The notes beneath the pieces are model-generated. The model saw nothing but the letters and a program-made list of their open reading frames with translations, was not told the origin of the DNA and searched no databases. A stretch of 64,000 nucleotides of DNA, from positions 3,568,076-3,632,075 of the forward strand of contig JACCLO010000008.1 in assembly GCA_029448655.1 (NCBI GenBank). Reading direction: 5' to 3'. The number at the start of each line of letters is the position of its first letter. Within the stretch, counting starts at the first letter, position 1. The translations under genes were made by a program, and so were the position numbers. This document shows positions 37,519 through 48,991 of the stretch, in pieces. This DNA is from Wolfiporia cocos (taxonomy: Eukaryota; Basidiomycota; Agaricomycetes; Polyporales; Phaeolaceae).

Positions 37519-40500
37519 ATGCCAAAGCGTTCACAAAAATGCATGGTGCTTGACTTGTATATGTTGGGCCTTGAGATCTGAGATTGTGCTGCTTTCCAAG
37601 CCTTCACCCAGGGTACCGGCTGGTTCATGGTCTCCAGGGAGGCAGCCCCAAACATCTGGTCCGACACGACATACGAGGTGGTCAAGGCATTCATAAACCA
37701 ATATGAGGATTGGCCGTACAACGAGTGGCCTATGAAAATGGCGGCAGCTCTGTCTGGTAATGACAGTCTGGGTGTGAAGGCATGGACAGATTGGGTGACC
37801 TCCACGTTCGGCGAGTGGCATGTAAAGCAGACGATCGACACAGCAGTGCATGAGATGGGGCTCAGCCTGGAGTCCTTGGTACAACAGGCCGGATATGCGA
37901 ACGTAAGTAACATGTCTGCATGCGGATGCACTGACCACCGAACACCACCAGATCCCACCAATAAGTGAAGTCTCGTTGGATAATGTGGAGAAAGCAATAG
38001 CACAGCAGATGTTCGGCGAGGACACATTCGAAAGTTCGGGCACCTGTACGTGGCTCACACAGCATATCCACACATTCATTTGCTGTCAGCTGGCCCTGGC
38101 TTGGGACCAATACCGCAAGAAGGTGAAGAAAGATTACGTCAAGATGAAGGTGAAACAGCAGGAATGTCAGGATGCGCTGTCAAGTAAGCGGTGGCTCCAG
38201 CATCATGTCAGGAAAATATTTCTGACATGAGCAGAGATTGGGCAGGACAAGAATGGAAGCTACACACGCAAATATCTACGATTGCTCATCAAGTCTGTCA
38301 CAGACCTGGTGCCACTGATGAAACGGTACAATGAACCGGAGTCCGTCGCGACATGCAAAGAGTGGGAGACCTTACTGCACAACATGCTAAGCATAGCCAA
38401 AGGGGACCGCAAGAGTAAGCATTCATTACATTCCATTTCCAAGCGCACGCTAACAAACTGTCAAACCGGGTTTCGTCATCAGAACTCCCCCAGCAACTGC
38501 GCATTGCACTGGAGCAGCTGCCAGACAGGCAGACGGTCGCTCGAGTGGACGCAAACTTAAGAATCTCCTGTGCCAAATTTGTGTGGACGAGGACGATGAG
38601 GACCGCATCCTGGAGGATGACATGGAAATCCCCACTTCAGTCATGGATTGGGAATCGGGTGTCGAGGAATACAGTGGTCTGTCCCTTGAAGACGTCAAGA
38701 AGGTGCTCGGACTGCCAGACAGGCAGTTCCCTCTTGCTTTAACAGCAAGGAGGACCCTCTCGGCCATGACCCCTGGACTCCGGAAGGATTGGAAGCTCTG
38801 AAGGCGGACACCGCGCTACCGCTGAACCCACGGTGGCACCAGTACATCGGCGTACTGAAAATGATGTGATGCACAATCAACGGGGACCCCGTGCTGCTCA
38901 TGGACAAGGTCAGCGTCGGAAAAACAATGCAAGCAGTCATGTTCATCGAGCTGAGAGTATACTATCGCGAATACTTTGCGCAGCACGGCAAATTTCCCGG
39001 AATGTTCGGTAAGTCATTGGTTCACTTTTATCTGCATTCTTTTACATTTGTTGACTTTGACTTTTGGTGATGTTTCCAGAACACGAGAAACACACCAAAA
39101 ACCTGCCCGACGGACCCACCCTCATCATCTGTCCACCCAGTCTTCTCCAGCAGTGGATGGACGAAATCAAAAGATATCTCAAATTCGGCCATTTCAACAT
39201 TTCCCTCTCATGGGAACCTTCAGAAAACACAACCGGTTCTGGAAAGATGATGTGGCGAAGTCAAAACAAGAGCAGCCCTGTCACCAAATCATCACCGCCA
39301 CACACAGCATAAGTGAAAAGCCAACGTAGCATGAGCTCAAGCCATTCACCAAGAGGTTCGATCAACAGGCCGTAAAATCTAATGCTGCGGAGATCTTCGA
39401 TCTTCAGAACCCATACAGGCCGGTGTTGAAGAATCACAGGCGCAATGCGAAGGACAGCATGATTTACGGACATACCTTCGGCGCGGCATTCTTCGATGAA
39501 ATTCATGCTGCCCGAACGGTCTCCAGGCTCTTCATGTCATTTGCCGAAGTGCAATCCTCCTGTCAAGCAGGGTTTATGGTGGGGATGACGGTGACGCCGC
39601 TTCTTTCTTTGCCAACGGTAAGTGTTTGTCACTTTTGCCCAATTGTTGATTGGCCCTCTGTGGCCCTTTCTATTGTGGCCCTTTCTGCACTCCACACTTC
39701 AGTTTGCAGCCCCATGCATCCAGCCCCACTAATGTCCCATCCCACAGGACATCTGGTCACTAGATTACATACTCAGGGTAAGGGAATGTGATCTGGAACA
39801 CATTGATATTGTCAAAAGGTCGACCGTGACCTTGGATCGCACTTGCACAGGGACCGATGCAGGCTTAATGAATCGGGCAAAGCTGAGGGGATCCTCAGCC
39901 ACATCACCCACGGTCAGTCGCTGTCGGTCTCTTCAGAATACCTCGAGGCAATGAATGAGTTCATGGACGAAATGTGGACTGCATTTCATGGCCACATCAT
40001 TCGACGGACGCTCAAGTTGACAGATTGGGAGGACAATCCCATCTCAGGTCTGAGACCATACCGTGAGCATCTCATCATTCGGTCCCTGTTCGAGTTCGAG
40101 GAGAAGGCCCTCGAAGACGTCGTGCGCAAGCTCGCCGACGACAACGCCACAAAGGAAGCTGGAAATCTATTCATTGCCAAGGAAAAGGTGAGCAGCTAGC
40201 AGATCAGATCTCCTTGAAGCATCTGATCGCTTACTGCTGTTGAAAACAGAACTCTTATCTCAACATCAGAAAATTTTGACGCATCCGGCATGCCACTCGT
40301 CAGCGGACTTCCTCAAAGGCAACCTACCCATCTCAAGCAAGATCGACGGATTGATCAAGATCTTGAAGCATCACTTGGCCATGGACAACATGTACCCGAT
40401 GAAGTATGACAGCGACAAGAAGGATTTGGTGCCCAACAACGAGAAGGCAGTACTGGATCGCATGCCCGAATTGGAGCCCGACAAAATCGTCATCTACGTC

Positions 40501-41884
40501 GCGTTCCCTTCCAATCTCCCCACACTGACAGAGGTGAAGTGTTTCTGTTGCTCCCTGTCTATGTTTGCGCTTAACAATCCTCGTACATTTGCAATTTGTT
40601 CCTGTTCATGTCCATTCACCTTTCCACTCATTTCACATTCCATTCACAGTTCCTCAAGGCCAAAGGCATCAAGTTCTTCACGTACACCAGAAGCCATTCG
40701 ATGAAGGTCCACTCGAACACGCTCAAAGCCTTCCATAAGGCAGGGCACAACGACCCACAGGTCCTCGTTATGTCGGACATGGGTGCGGTTGGTCTCAACA
40801 TCACTTTTGTGCACATTCTGATCATCATGGTGAGCGTTTTTGTTGCATCCTTTGTTTGCAGTCTTCAATTGACCGTTTATTTTCCTCTCCAGGACACCCT
40901 CTGGTCCACGCAAGAAGATGCGCAGCTCATTGATCGAGTCTGGTGACACCCTCAGCCCAAGCTCATCGAAGTATACAGGCTCATCGCAGCAGGAACACCC
41001 AACATGTTCCTCAACAATATCAGCTTTGACAAAGACTACATGCACGGGTCATTCGCCAACGCCAGCGAGACATTGCGTAAGTCTCCCCTTCCCTAACCAG
41101 CTGTTCCGCTCGTCACTTCACCGTCATACTTTCCACTTGGCTGTCATAATGGTTCGATCTATTGGGCCATGTCCAATTCGACTTGATCGTTTGGAATGGT
41201 CATTTGGCTTTGCACGTGCACTGACCCTCCCAACAGAGAAACTGTTTGCAAAGCCAACAGAAGACATCAACAACGAGGAGGAGGAGGAGGAAGCAAACAT
41301 CGAGCTGCCTAAGCTCAAGCCGAAGCCAAAGAAGTCCGGTACGCATAAGTGCAGGCCCAAGGCTGTGGCCACAAAAGTGGATCCCCCGGTCCCATCTGGA
41401 TCAGGTGTCAGATCGGATGGGGCGACGATGGTCCCATCAGCCTCCGCTCCAACACCCTCGGTCCCACTACCACACCACGTCCCATCATCAGCCACATCTG
41501 TCCAGCCAGCTGATGGCCCATCCTCATCAATTGGGACGATCGCACTGAGTCTACAGCCATCCGCCACCACACCCGAGGACGATGTGCCCCAGGACAATAT
41601 GGAGACGACTTCCACATCTCCAGATGCAGGTCCAGCAAGTGAGTCTTTCAACCCCCTTCAAACCATGGCCGATACTGACATGGATTGATTCAGTATCCAA
41701 ACCTTGTGCTGGAAAAAAGCACAAGGAGCGAGAGGAACAGGGAGATTTGGGCCCTGAGCACAAGCAGAAGACTCGGAGTGCAGCACAGGCAGTCCTTCCT
41801 GATGGCATCAATCCTCTGTTGGGACTGGACAAGCTGTCTCTCCCTCCGGGAAAGGAGAAGAAGAAGAAGGGTGGCAAGAAATAG
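37519..41884 (+). pseudogene. Decayed SNF2-family helicase-like gene with introns
   Basis: Starts MPKRSQKCMVLDLYMLG and ends GGKK. Exons are joined by short GT-AG introns (donors GTAAGT/GTAAGC near 37902, 38188, 38414, 39009 and 39618). Helicase blocks: DKVSVGKTMQAVMF (Walker A, altered), DGPTLIICPPSLLQQW, AAFFDEIHAARTVSRLFM (DEAH-like box), GMTVTPLLSLPTDIWSLD, KGIKFFTYTRSHS, VLVMSDMGAVGLNIT, and DTLWSTQEDAQLIDRVW followed after a stop by HPQPKLIEVYRLIAAGTPN. A C-terminal tail is rich in Glu, Pro and Lys. Damage: in-frame TGA at 37579, 38867 and 40944, and frameshifts near 38560 and 39300. The protein would be an ATP-dependent DNA translocase. Decayed copies of such genes at chromosome ends are plausible but I cannot assign a named subfamily. 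Confidence 0.8.
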
Positions 41885-41889
41885 TCGTC

Positions 41890-42263
41890 GTGGGCCTGTA
41901 TCTTGCATGCTATCCGCGCTTGTATTTGTATTTCTCGTTGAATGAATGCATGAATGTGGAACAATATATGCCTAGCGTGCACTGAGATTCATGCAGCATG
42001 AGTTGGTGTGAGCCAGGGCTAGAGCTATATTATTATATTGTTATATTGTTATGTGTAAAGCGCTACGACATAGTGCAATGTATGACATGGTGTACGATGT
42101 AGCTGATAGTGTAGCTATAGCGTAATGCATACACAGCGAGTAGTGTAGTGTATCGCATACAGTGTATAGTATCCAGCATATAGTATCCAGTGTATACCCA
42201 GGCTGTGTACTAGCAATCAACAGGGGACGAAAAGTCGCAATATGGCAATGTTGTGAGAGCAGT
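41890..42263. other. 3' flank and low-complexity sequence
   Basis: Contains TATTATATTGTTATATTGTT near 42020 and degenerate repetition of AGTGTA/GTATCCAG around 42105-42200. No gene. Confidence 0.5.
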
Positions 42264-42452
42264 CCAATGTTGTAAGGCGGATGTTCATACCTGGAGCGAG
42301 GCGGCGCGTGGGGCTGAGCAAAGGCATGTGACTAAGCAACTTCAATAGAAATTGTTCTAATGCCACACAAAAGCAATGGCAAGGGAATTTCAATCGAAGA
42401 AATGTGTGTACATGAGTGGGATATTCGTACTTGAAGTGAGGCGGCGCGCAGG
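42264..42452. repeat. Left arm of a 2.2-kb inverted-repeat pair
   Basis: About 187 nt whose reverse complement, with roughly 90% identity by eye, is at 44263-44449. It contains GTTCATACCTGGAGCGAGGC, GGCATGTGACTAAG, and AATTTCAATCGAAGAAATG. A partial third copy in the opposite direction follows at 42495-42625. It shares the GTACGAA end and CACGTGAC centre with the foldbacks at 35.5 kb. Confidence 0.7.
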
Positions 42453-42736
42453 GCTGACAAAGTCACGTGACTATGTTGTGCCGCTGCATGTAGAGTCGCT
42501 CCAGGTACGAATATCTCCTCGCATGTGCACATTACTTCGATTGAAATTCTCTTACCGCTTGCTTACTTGCGGTATTACAGACCTATTTCGATTGAGCTTA
42601 GTCACGCGACTATGCTGTTTCCCTGGTCGGTATCAATGTATCCCTGTTGTACTAAGACCCATCAACGCCCATTAGTCAGCCTCATTCTCGCCTCAACATG
42701 TTCCAGCAGGCGAATGATCGCAAATGCCATCTAATG

Positions 42737-43772
42737 TGACACAGTACAATCTGTGGGACTCACCAAGCTTATGCCTTAGGTTGTAGGCGAGCTGGGGAGG
42801 AAGACTATATAAGCGCAGCAGGGTGATGGATGCTTCTACGGCGCAAGCCGAGAAGAATAGAACTAAGATTAATAGGTGTCTAACCTATGTCTTAAATACA
42901 GGGATAGCGTATCTACTATACAGCTAGACCCTAGAAGGAATGGTGGCTGAAAGCCGGTTAAGCGTCAGTGGGTAAACTACTCTACAATGACCGTGGTAAG
43001 GCCGGTAATGGCCGAGCCAATGGGATAAAGAGAGCGTGTGGTGCCACCTTTCGGTTAAGCATGTGAATACGGGCACAGCCCGGGTATAGGAAGGCCGGAG
43101 TGCTGGTACCTTGAGGGACAATAGCGATTGGCTATGTCCAGGGGTGACTAAGGCCGTGAGGCCAAGTCGTGCGTCATGAACTGGTGATATGGAAGTGCCG
43201 GTGGTGACGTGGTAATGAGGGCCTTGCGGCTAACTCAGGAATTGCAGTGCCCCGATGCTAGAAGCACAGTGGTTGCGTGGAGCCGGGGCTAGAAGCCCGG
43301 AGGTTGGATTATACTGGGGGCGAGGCGCAGAGCGCTGGAAGCCTAATGGTTTATCCGTTGGTAAGGACTATGCCGCAAAGACAGGAAGTCCGGGTTGTGC
43401 ATAACACCGAAGCTAGAAGCCCAGAGTGCGGGTATGCCGGTGATGCACGTGTGATGCGCGAGGCTTTGCAGCTACGCATGTGATGGTAGTTAGGCTTTGC
43501 AGCTAGACAGACCGGTGTGGCGACAGCTTAGTCAGCTTGTTGTGCCATATTGCCATTATTATGCAAGTGGCGCTCGATAGTACGCTGTAGGCCTAAGGTA
43601 CGACTGGGTGGCATGACTGGTAAGGCCTATTTGGCCGGTAAGGTTCCGTTGTATAACCTCGGCAGGTGTGGCATGACGGGATAAGTCCCGGATAACATAG
43701 TAGCGGCTGTAGAAAGGCCAGATAATGTGCTAATTATGTGCGCAAAATTGCTAATATCCCAGATCTGTGACA
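42737..43772 (-). repeat. LTR (about 1036 bp), same family as 27812-28907
   Basis: Plus-strand ends TGACACAGTACAATCTGTGG and GATCTGTGACA. The R/U5 part (GGGACTCACCAAGC, GCCGAGAAGAATAGAACTAAG) and the GCCG-rich U3 match the 1096-bp LTR. The flanks do not show an exact five-base duplication (TAATG and CAAGG), so it may be an older insertion or a recombinant. Confidence 0.75.
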
Positions 43773-44262
43773 CAAGGGAGGAATCGAGAAGGGAGGATTG
43801 AAGTTTGTGATCCAGGCTCTACTTACAATGGAGTATATAGGGCAGTAGTCACGGCTCGCCTCCAGCCACCTCCGCATCTGCTGAAAGGCAATATGAACGG
43901 CAGTGTCACAAGGCACACGGGGGGAGTCTGGAGCAAGTTTGAGGTCTCAAACAATTGAGCAAGACCAGTGCAGACATTGGACAACCGCTGTGCAGGCATA
44001 GAATGACACATGCAAAAGCCCAAGACGTGGCGAGAACTGACATTCAAACATGCATCTAGTGAGAGGCCGAAGTCCCTCTCTGCCGAGCCCAAACGGACCA
44101 CACAGCTCTTGGGACAACAGACATGTCCTGACGGAACGTGTTGAAAGCAAACGCAATTGGGCACAGCCAGCGACATGTAAGAATGACAAGCAATGGCTCG
44201 GCTAAGTCACAGAACACCACGGGGCACATTGTACAGTCTGCTTTTCAGCCCGACGAGCAACA
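43773..44262. other. Unrecognised sequence inside the inverted-repeat pair
   Basis: A minus-strand frame of 117 codons (44176-43823) is Cys-rich but has no recognisable motif. I do not call a gene. Nothing else is seen. Confidence 0.35.
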
Positions 44263-44449
44263 TCTGCGCTGCCTTGCCCCAAGTACAAATATCCCACTCA
44301 CGTACGCACATTTCTTCGATTGAAATTTCCTTGCCATCGCTTTTGTGTGGCATTAGAACAATTTCTATTGAAGTCGCTTAGTCACGTGACTTTGCTCAGC
44401 CCCGTGCACCGCCTCGCTCCAGGTACGAACATCTGCCTTACAGCATTGG
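44263..44449. repeat. Right arm of the inverted-repeat pair
   Basis: Reverse complement of 42264-42452. It includes the perfect palindrome AGTCACGTGACT at about 44380. See the left arm for details. Confidence 0.7.
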
Positions 44450-44479
44450 ACTGCCACATCGCGACTTTTTTCCCCCTGC

Positions 44480-44700
44480 CGTTTGCCACCACCGTTCTTA
44501 CCTTTGCACTAATACACTACTAGCCCTTATGCACTACTGGCCTTTACACTACTAACCTTTATACTACTAACCTTTAACCTTTAACCGTTAACGCTGACAC
44601 GTTAACACGCTAATCCTTAACACAATCCGGTCAGCTTGCAAGGCTGTTATCTGCATATATTGATTGAGTGCGTAACGGATTGATGGGGGATGTACCAAGC
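44480..44700. repeat. Degenerate short tandem repeat
   Basis: Units of ACTACTAACCTTTA type (44510-44580) grading into CCTTTAACCTTTAACCGTTA (44567-44590). The last part faintly resembles the C-rich strand of a decayed telomere, but the match is weak. Confidence 0.5.
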
Positions 44701-44979
44701 ATTCTATGGATTGTAAGAGGTGTGTAAAGGTTGCAGGGGCTGTATAGTGAATTGGTGATGTCGAAGTCTATCTGTTGTATGTAATGTGCGGATCAAAGTG
44801 TCCACTGTGCTTAATCACAGGTCTCTGAGTTCCGAGTGCTAAGGCTGGGGCCCATCCTCATCGTCCTCCTTGTTGGCTGCGACATCCCAGAGTACGATCT
44901 GGTCCCTCCACCGCCTATAGTGCCGCATGCTGATCATCAGCCATGGCTGTGCGGTGGTTGCTCCCTTAGGAAGCACGCT

Positions 44980-47123
44980 CTATTGCCTGGTCCGCTTCTT
45001 GCTTACCTTTCACATGTGGCTCCTGCATGCATTCGGCAACCACCACAGCTCTTTGAACAGTTGCCACAGACTCACTCGTACCAACTCCGAATCCCGCCTT
45101 GATGTGATCCACATCATCAGCCGCTGATAGTCGTGAAGGTACGTCGCCCTCAGCCAATGATTCAAATTAAGCAAGACCGGGTCTCCCTTTGGTGGGAGGA
45201 ATCAGTCGAACAGGGTGGTCTTGAAGGTGTCCGACACCCTCCACACAGCCCCATGAAGTGGCAGCTCGAACGACTGAAAGACATCAATGTCCACCGCGTT
45301 CCGCTTCTTCGCCGTCAACGTCACATACAACGGTGTCTCTCTCCAGTGTCCGTTCGGAGTAAGCGCAATGATGTTATAGAGCATCTGCTGCCAGATCATC
45401 ATTACCTGATGATTCATGCTCCCCTGGTCTTGTTCCTCCTTCTTCGAGTTCACGCTCCCACCCTCCAGCTCTCCCTCCTCCAGTGTCATTGGTGGCACCA
45501 CCGGCTGCATCGGAATGTCCTGCTGGTCCAGACCAAAGTCAAAGTCCTCCAGCATCTCTTTCCTGACATGCTCCACTGAAAGGGTCTTCCCCCAACTGGT
45601 TGTCCGCGTCGGATGTCATGCAGGAGGCCTGATAAACCCGTAGCAGAAGCCAAACACTGTGATAAGCTGGTTCATGTTCGGCACGTTGTACAGGTATGCC
45701 AAGACCTCCTCGTCAACTATCCGGATGGTGCTGAGCTGATAGGTGTGATGGTCTTGCTGGTCCCCCTCCGGGCGGCAATCCATCTGATCTCCACAATCCT
45801 CTATAATTCCACCCACGAAATACAACCCTTGGCTGTCGCCAACGGGTGCAAACTCGTTCAGATCTTCATCCGAACTCACGTACAAGTCGTCGTTGAAGCT
45901 CCCATTGTCCCTGTTCATGTGCAGATACCGCCAATACATCGCCTATCTCATCACCTTCACTTCGTGCCACTTCTCTCCTGGACGGTAAATCAGTGCATTG
46001 AGCATGTAAACCATAACCGCCCCCAGCGCCAGCGACGGCCACCACAGCTGCCACTCGCTGGGCATGAATTTTATGTTGTGCAGCACGTAGTTGATCCCCA
46101 CAAGCCGCATCATCTTCAGGTCCCTGATAAAAAGAACATTGTCAAAGATGATTGTAGGAGAAGGTTATAAGCAGATTGTTGTCAGATCACATAAGAAGGC
46201 GGCAAATCGTCGCACTTACCAATACAGGTTCGGCGGGACGCTCAAGATGCTCCTCTGCACAAAGCAGTCCGTTACCATGCTAAATATGGCCAGCGCCTCA
46301 CTCAGCGGGACATGCACTTCAAACCGTGCAGTGCTGGTCTGGTCCCGAGAGCAGTCGTACACTTGGCTGAGCAATTGAATATTGTCCAGCAGCCCGTCGA
46401 TCTTCTCTGGGAAAAGGTCTGGTGCCTTGTGGCGTCAAAACGCACCTCGGTGCTGCTGGTACGTCGCCATCTTCTCTGTCATGTACGTGCTCATGTACAC
46501 CACTTGGTCGTCCTTCCCCACACTGTGCAGCTCGCAATGAAATCTTGCAAAGTCCACCAGCTGACAGATCTTGTCAAGGTGGAAGTAATTCCGTGATCGA
46601 AGCAATCTGCGCAACTTTCGCTGCAGAACAGAAGGCATCACCAGCTGGAGCAACTTTTTGTGCGCTTGGGACAGTCACTGCAGTACCCGGCCCTCCTTGC
46701 TCATCTTGATTCCAATGTCAATCCAACACTTTGTGGTGTCCATCCGCTCTGTGTCTAAGTGCTCCAGCGTATCAGAAAGCTGAAGCTATCGCTGATCCAT
46801 GTCGTCAATACGATGTGTTGTCGTGTTCTTCATTTCATGAATCTCATGCACGAAGAAAGTATTCTTGAATTGCCGAATACCATCCATCGATCACAATAGC
46901 TTCTCTTTGAATTGTTTCAACGTCTCCCAGAGAAGTTCGTGGATGGATGGATGAATGATGCCCTCCACATCGTGGGATCAGATCAGCGCCGTGCTGTAAT
47001 CTGGCGGCCAATGCGTAGCCTCCTCTGGCGTTGTGTCCACCACAGCAGGCCTCAAGCACATCTTATCAAAGTATGCAATGTCCTTTTGCGAGATCAATGG
47101 TAGTTGTTGCGGGCTGTACAGAG
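44980..47123 (-). pseudogene. Decayed gene of unknown function
   Basis: A single coding frame can be followed on the minus strand through many stops. In order: LYSPQQLPLISQKDIAYFDK, ATHWPPDYSTALI, EGIIHPSIHELLWETLKQF, QFKNTFFVHEIHEMKNTTTH, ERMDTTKCWIDIGIKMSKE, LRSRNYFHLDKICQLVDFA, DDQVVYMSTYMTEKMATYQQ, PEKIDGLLDNIQLLSQVYD and SILSVPPNLYW. Then comes an intron (GTAAGTGCGACG to TTTATCAG, about 46220-46122) and the block GAVMVYMLNALIYRPGEKWH, with YLHMNRDNGSFNDDLYVSS later and VWRVSDTFKTTLFD at 45250-45205. Stops at 46978, 46891, 46786, 46675, 46435, 45943 and 45202; five are TGA, probably from CGA. The blocks look like a repeated hypothetical family of mushrooms, from memory only. No function assigned. 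Confidence 0.7.
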
Positions 47124-47980
47124 CTGAGAAGAAAATCCTGATCTATTAACGGGACCTCAAGTTGCAGAACATCGTGTAAGCAACCTTATACAGTAGAACC
47201 TGCTTGTTCAGATGCTGGACAATGATCAGCGATCAATAGAATGGTGGTGGGGCCATACGGATACAATGACATATCCTGACTGAAATAGGCACCGTCAGAT
47301 GCACCATTTCTGTCAGGGTGTGCCTAAACATAGGAATAGGGTATATGGCAGGCACAGAGTTGAAGGGGAGATCTCATGATATCATAATGAGTAGGTCGTA
47401 GTCCCTGAACACTTGGGGATGTTGACATTGATGGACACCATGCATTTTAAGCTGTGGATTGACGACGATGTGGGATTGGTCACCCTGATGGTCGATGGGA
47501 CCGGCCATAACAAAGTCCACAAAGGCTTTAATGTTGAGCTCATTGCCCTTGAGGAGTTCCTTTGTCCTTGCGACGAAGATTACGATTACCAGCACCATGG
47601 TAGCATTTGGCAGGACGTCATGGAGAAAGGGTGGCATTGTATACGGAGGGATTATATATGGAGGTTGTGTATGGGTTTGTCCTTGGTTGGGATGGAAGCA
47701 GGAAAGTCTGTGTACATTTTATACAGCTGTCACCTGTTATACTTGTTTGGCTGATCTGTCAACTTGCGTTTTATGCAACGGTTTGCTTTGAATTTTACTA
47801 TGAGATTGCCTAGTTCTCATGGTTGCGCTTTGCCTCTGTCTGGCTCGCTTGTCTCTGCTTGCCTTTTGTAGCCTGTGATGCGCAAGTGTTAGGCCTGCCA
47901 AGGATGACAATACAATGTTTGTTAGTTGATGTTGCTTGTTTTTGATTGCTGGCTGAGTGGAGGGAGGTAAGTGGTATTTT
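47124..47980. other. Unrecognised sequence
   Basis: The 5' part probably held an upstream exon of the minus-strand pseudogene. Around 47374-47760 both strands have 90-110 codon frames, but none has a motif or intron structure that supports a gene. Towards 47950 the sequence turns GT-rich on the plus strand. Confidence 0.4.
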
Positions 47981-48400
47981 ATGGGGATTACTGTATATAG
48001 TTGGTGGTATGGGGTGGTAGGGGGAAAATGGGATGGGGTTGTAGGGGAAGAGATGTTGATTGATAAGGACAGGGTTGTTGTTGTTGGAGATTGGAAGATG
48101 GGGGGATAATTAGAGGGGATGATAGGTTATATGAGGATTGGATAAAAGGGATATGGGTGGGATGGAAGGATATGAAAGGAGTGGGATTTAGATGGAGGGA
48201 ATTGAAAGTTGAGAGAATTTATGGGGGGCTATGGGGAGTTGGATGGGAATTATTTGTTGAAAGGGAGTGGGATTGGATGGGGTTAATTTGAATGTGTTGT
48301 GAGTGCAAGGTGTGAAATGATTTGAACGAGGAATGGCTTGTAAAGTTTAAGGTTTAAGGTTTTAAGTTTAAATTTTATTTTATTTTATTTTAGGGGTTAT
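47981..48400. other. GT-rich subtelomere-like DNA with a telomere-junction-like scar
   Basis: The plus strand is strongly G/T/A-rich and C-poor (GGGATTGGATGGGGTTAATT near 48270), like 63250-63840 beside the telomere. It ends AAGGTTTAAGGTTTTAAG, then TTTAAATTTTATTTTATTTT, then AGGGGTTA at about 48391-48398. The real telomere begins in the same way (AATTTTAAATTTAAATTTGG, then ATTTTAGGGGTTAGGGG). It could be a buried chromosome end. Confidence 0.55.
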
Positions 48401-48603
48401 GAGACGCCATAGGGTGTCTAACCCTGCAGTCTCACCACTAGGGTGCCATCCCTAGCTAGGGCATGACCCCTACAGTACTACTGCCTTGTTCACTACTGTA
48501 TCTATTTATCCTGCAGTAGTAGCACAATTGTGCGCCCAGCTATTCTGCAATTGGACGTGCCATGTATTCAACCAGTGGTGCCTACATGGCAGCTCACACA
48601 CTG

Positions 48604-48712
48604 TGTCCGACCATGTCGGACGTGGATGTCCACTGCTGGGTGGGGTCACATGCGGCTATGGGTAGATAGACGCTCACCCAGCGGTGGACATCCACATCCG
48701 ACATGGCCGGAC
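48604..48712. repeat. Hairpin with 38-nt arms
   Basis: Arms 48604-48641 and 48675-48712 are inverted copies with about three mismatches, separated by 33 nt. Each arm holds ATGTCGGAYGTGGATGTCCA and CTGGGTG. The same words (ATGTCGGATGCTCATGTCCA, GGGTGGGCGTCTAT) form the start of the satellite unit at 48991-49990, so the two are related. Confidence 0.75.
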
Positions 48713-48745
48713 GGACAAGGGTGTCAAAGTTGATGTCACAAAATA

Positions 48746-48991
48746 TTGAGTCATTCTGCTTCAGCAAGCCAGATATCATGCTTGGATCCTCTCACAGTGA
48801 ATCTGAAGGGAACACAGGACCAGTATGAGAGGGAGGAGGAGGAGTGGAGGCTGCACAGATGGAGATGGGATGAGGACTCAATGAACATTGATGATGATGA
48901 GAGCCCTGTTGCCAAAGACTTTACTGATGAGAGTGGGGATGCCGAGGTGGATTTGGATTTAGTGAAGGTGCTGAAGATATTCAAACCGTGA
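48746..48991 (+). CDS. Small acidic ORF (81 aa), doubtful
   Basis: Frame beginning MSHSASASQISCLDPL with the acidic stretch DSMNIDDDESPVAKDF and ending KVLKIFKP at the edge of the satellite. It may be the last exon of a degraded gene (a possible acceptor CTCACAG lies at 48791-48797). No homology is recognised. It may be chance. Confidence 0.25.
   Translation: MSHSASASQISCLDPLTVNLKGTQDQYEREEEEWRLHRWRWDEDSMNIDDDESPVAKDFTDESGDAEVDLDLVKVLKIFKP

Noticed and set aside
42737..43772. Target duplication of the 1036-bp LTR
   Set aside because: The flanks TAATG and CAAGG do not match under any end choice I tried.
43773..44262. Ribosomal or other structured RNA in the stretch with GAGAGGCCGAAGTCCCTCTC
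   Set aside because: A short stem is possible (GAGAGG...CCTCTC), but no known RNA family is recognised.
44560..44595. CCTTTAACCTTTAACC as an internal telomere
   Set aside because: Differs from CCCCTAA at two of seven bases, and grades into a different ACTACTAACC repeat.
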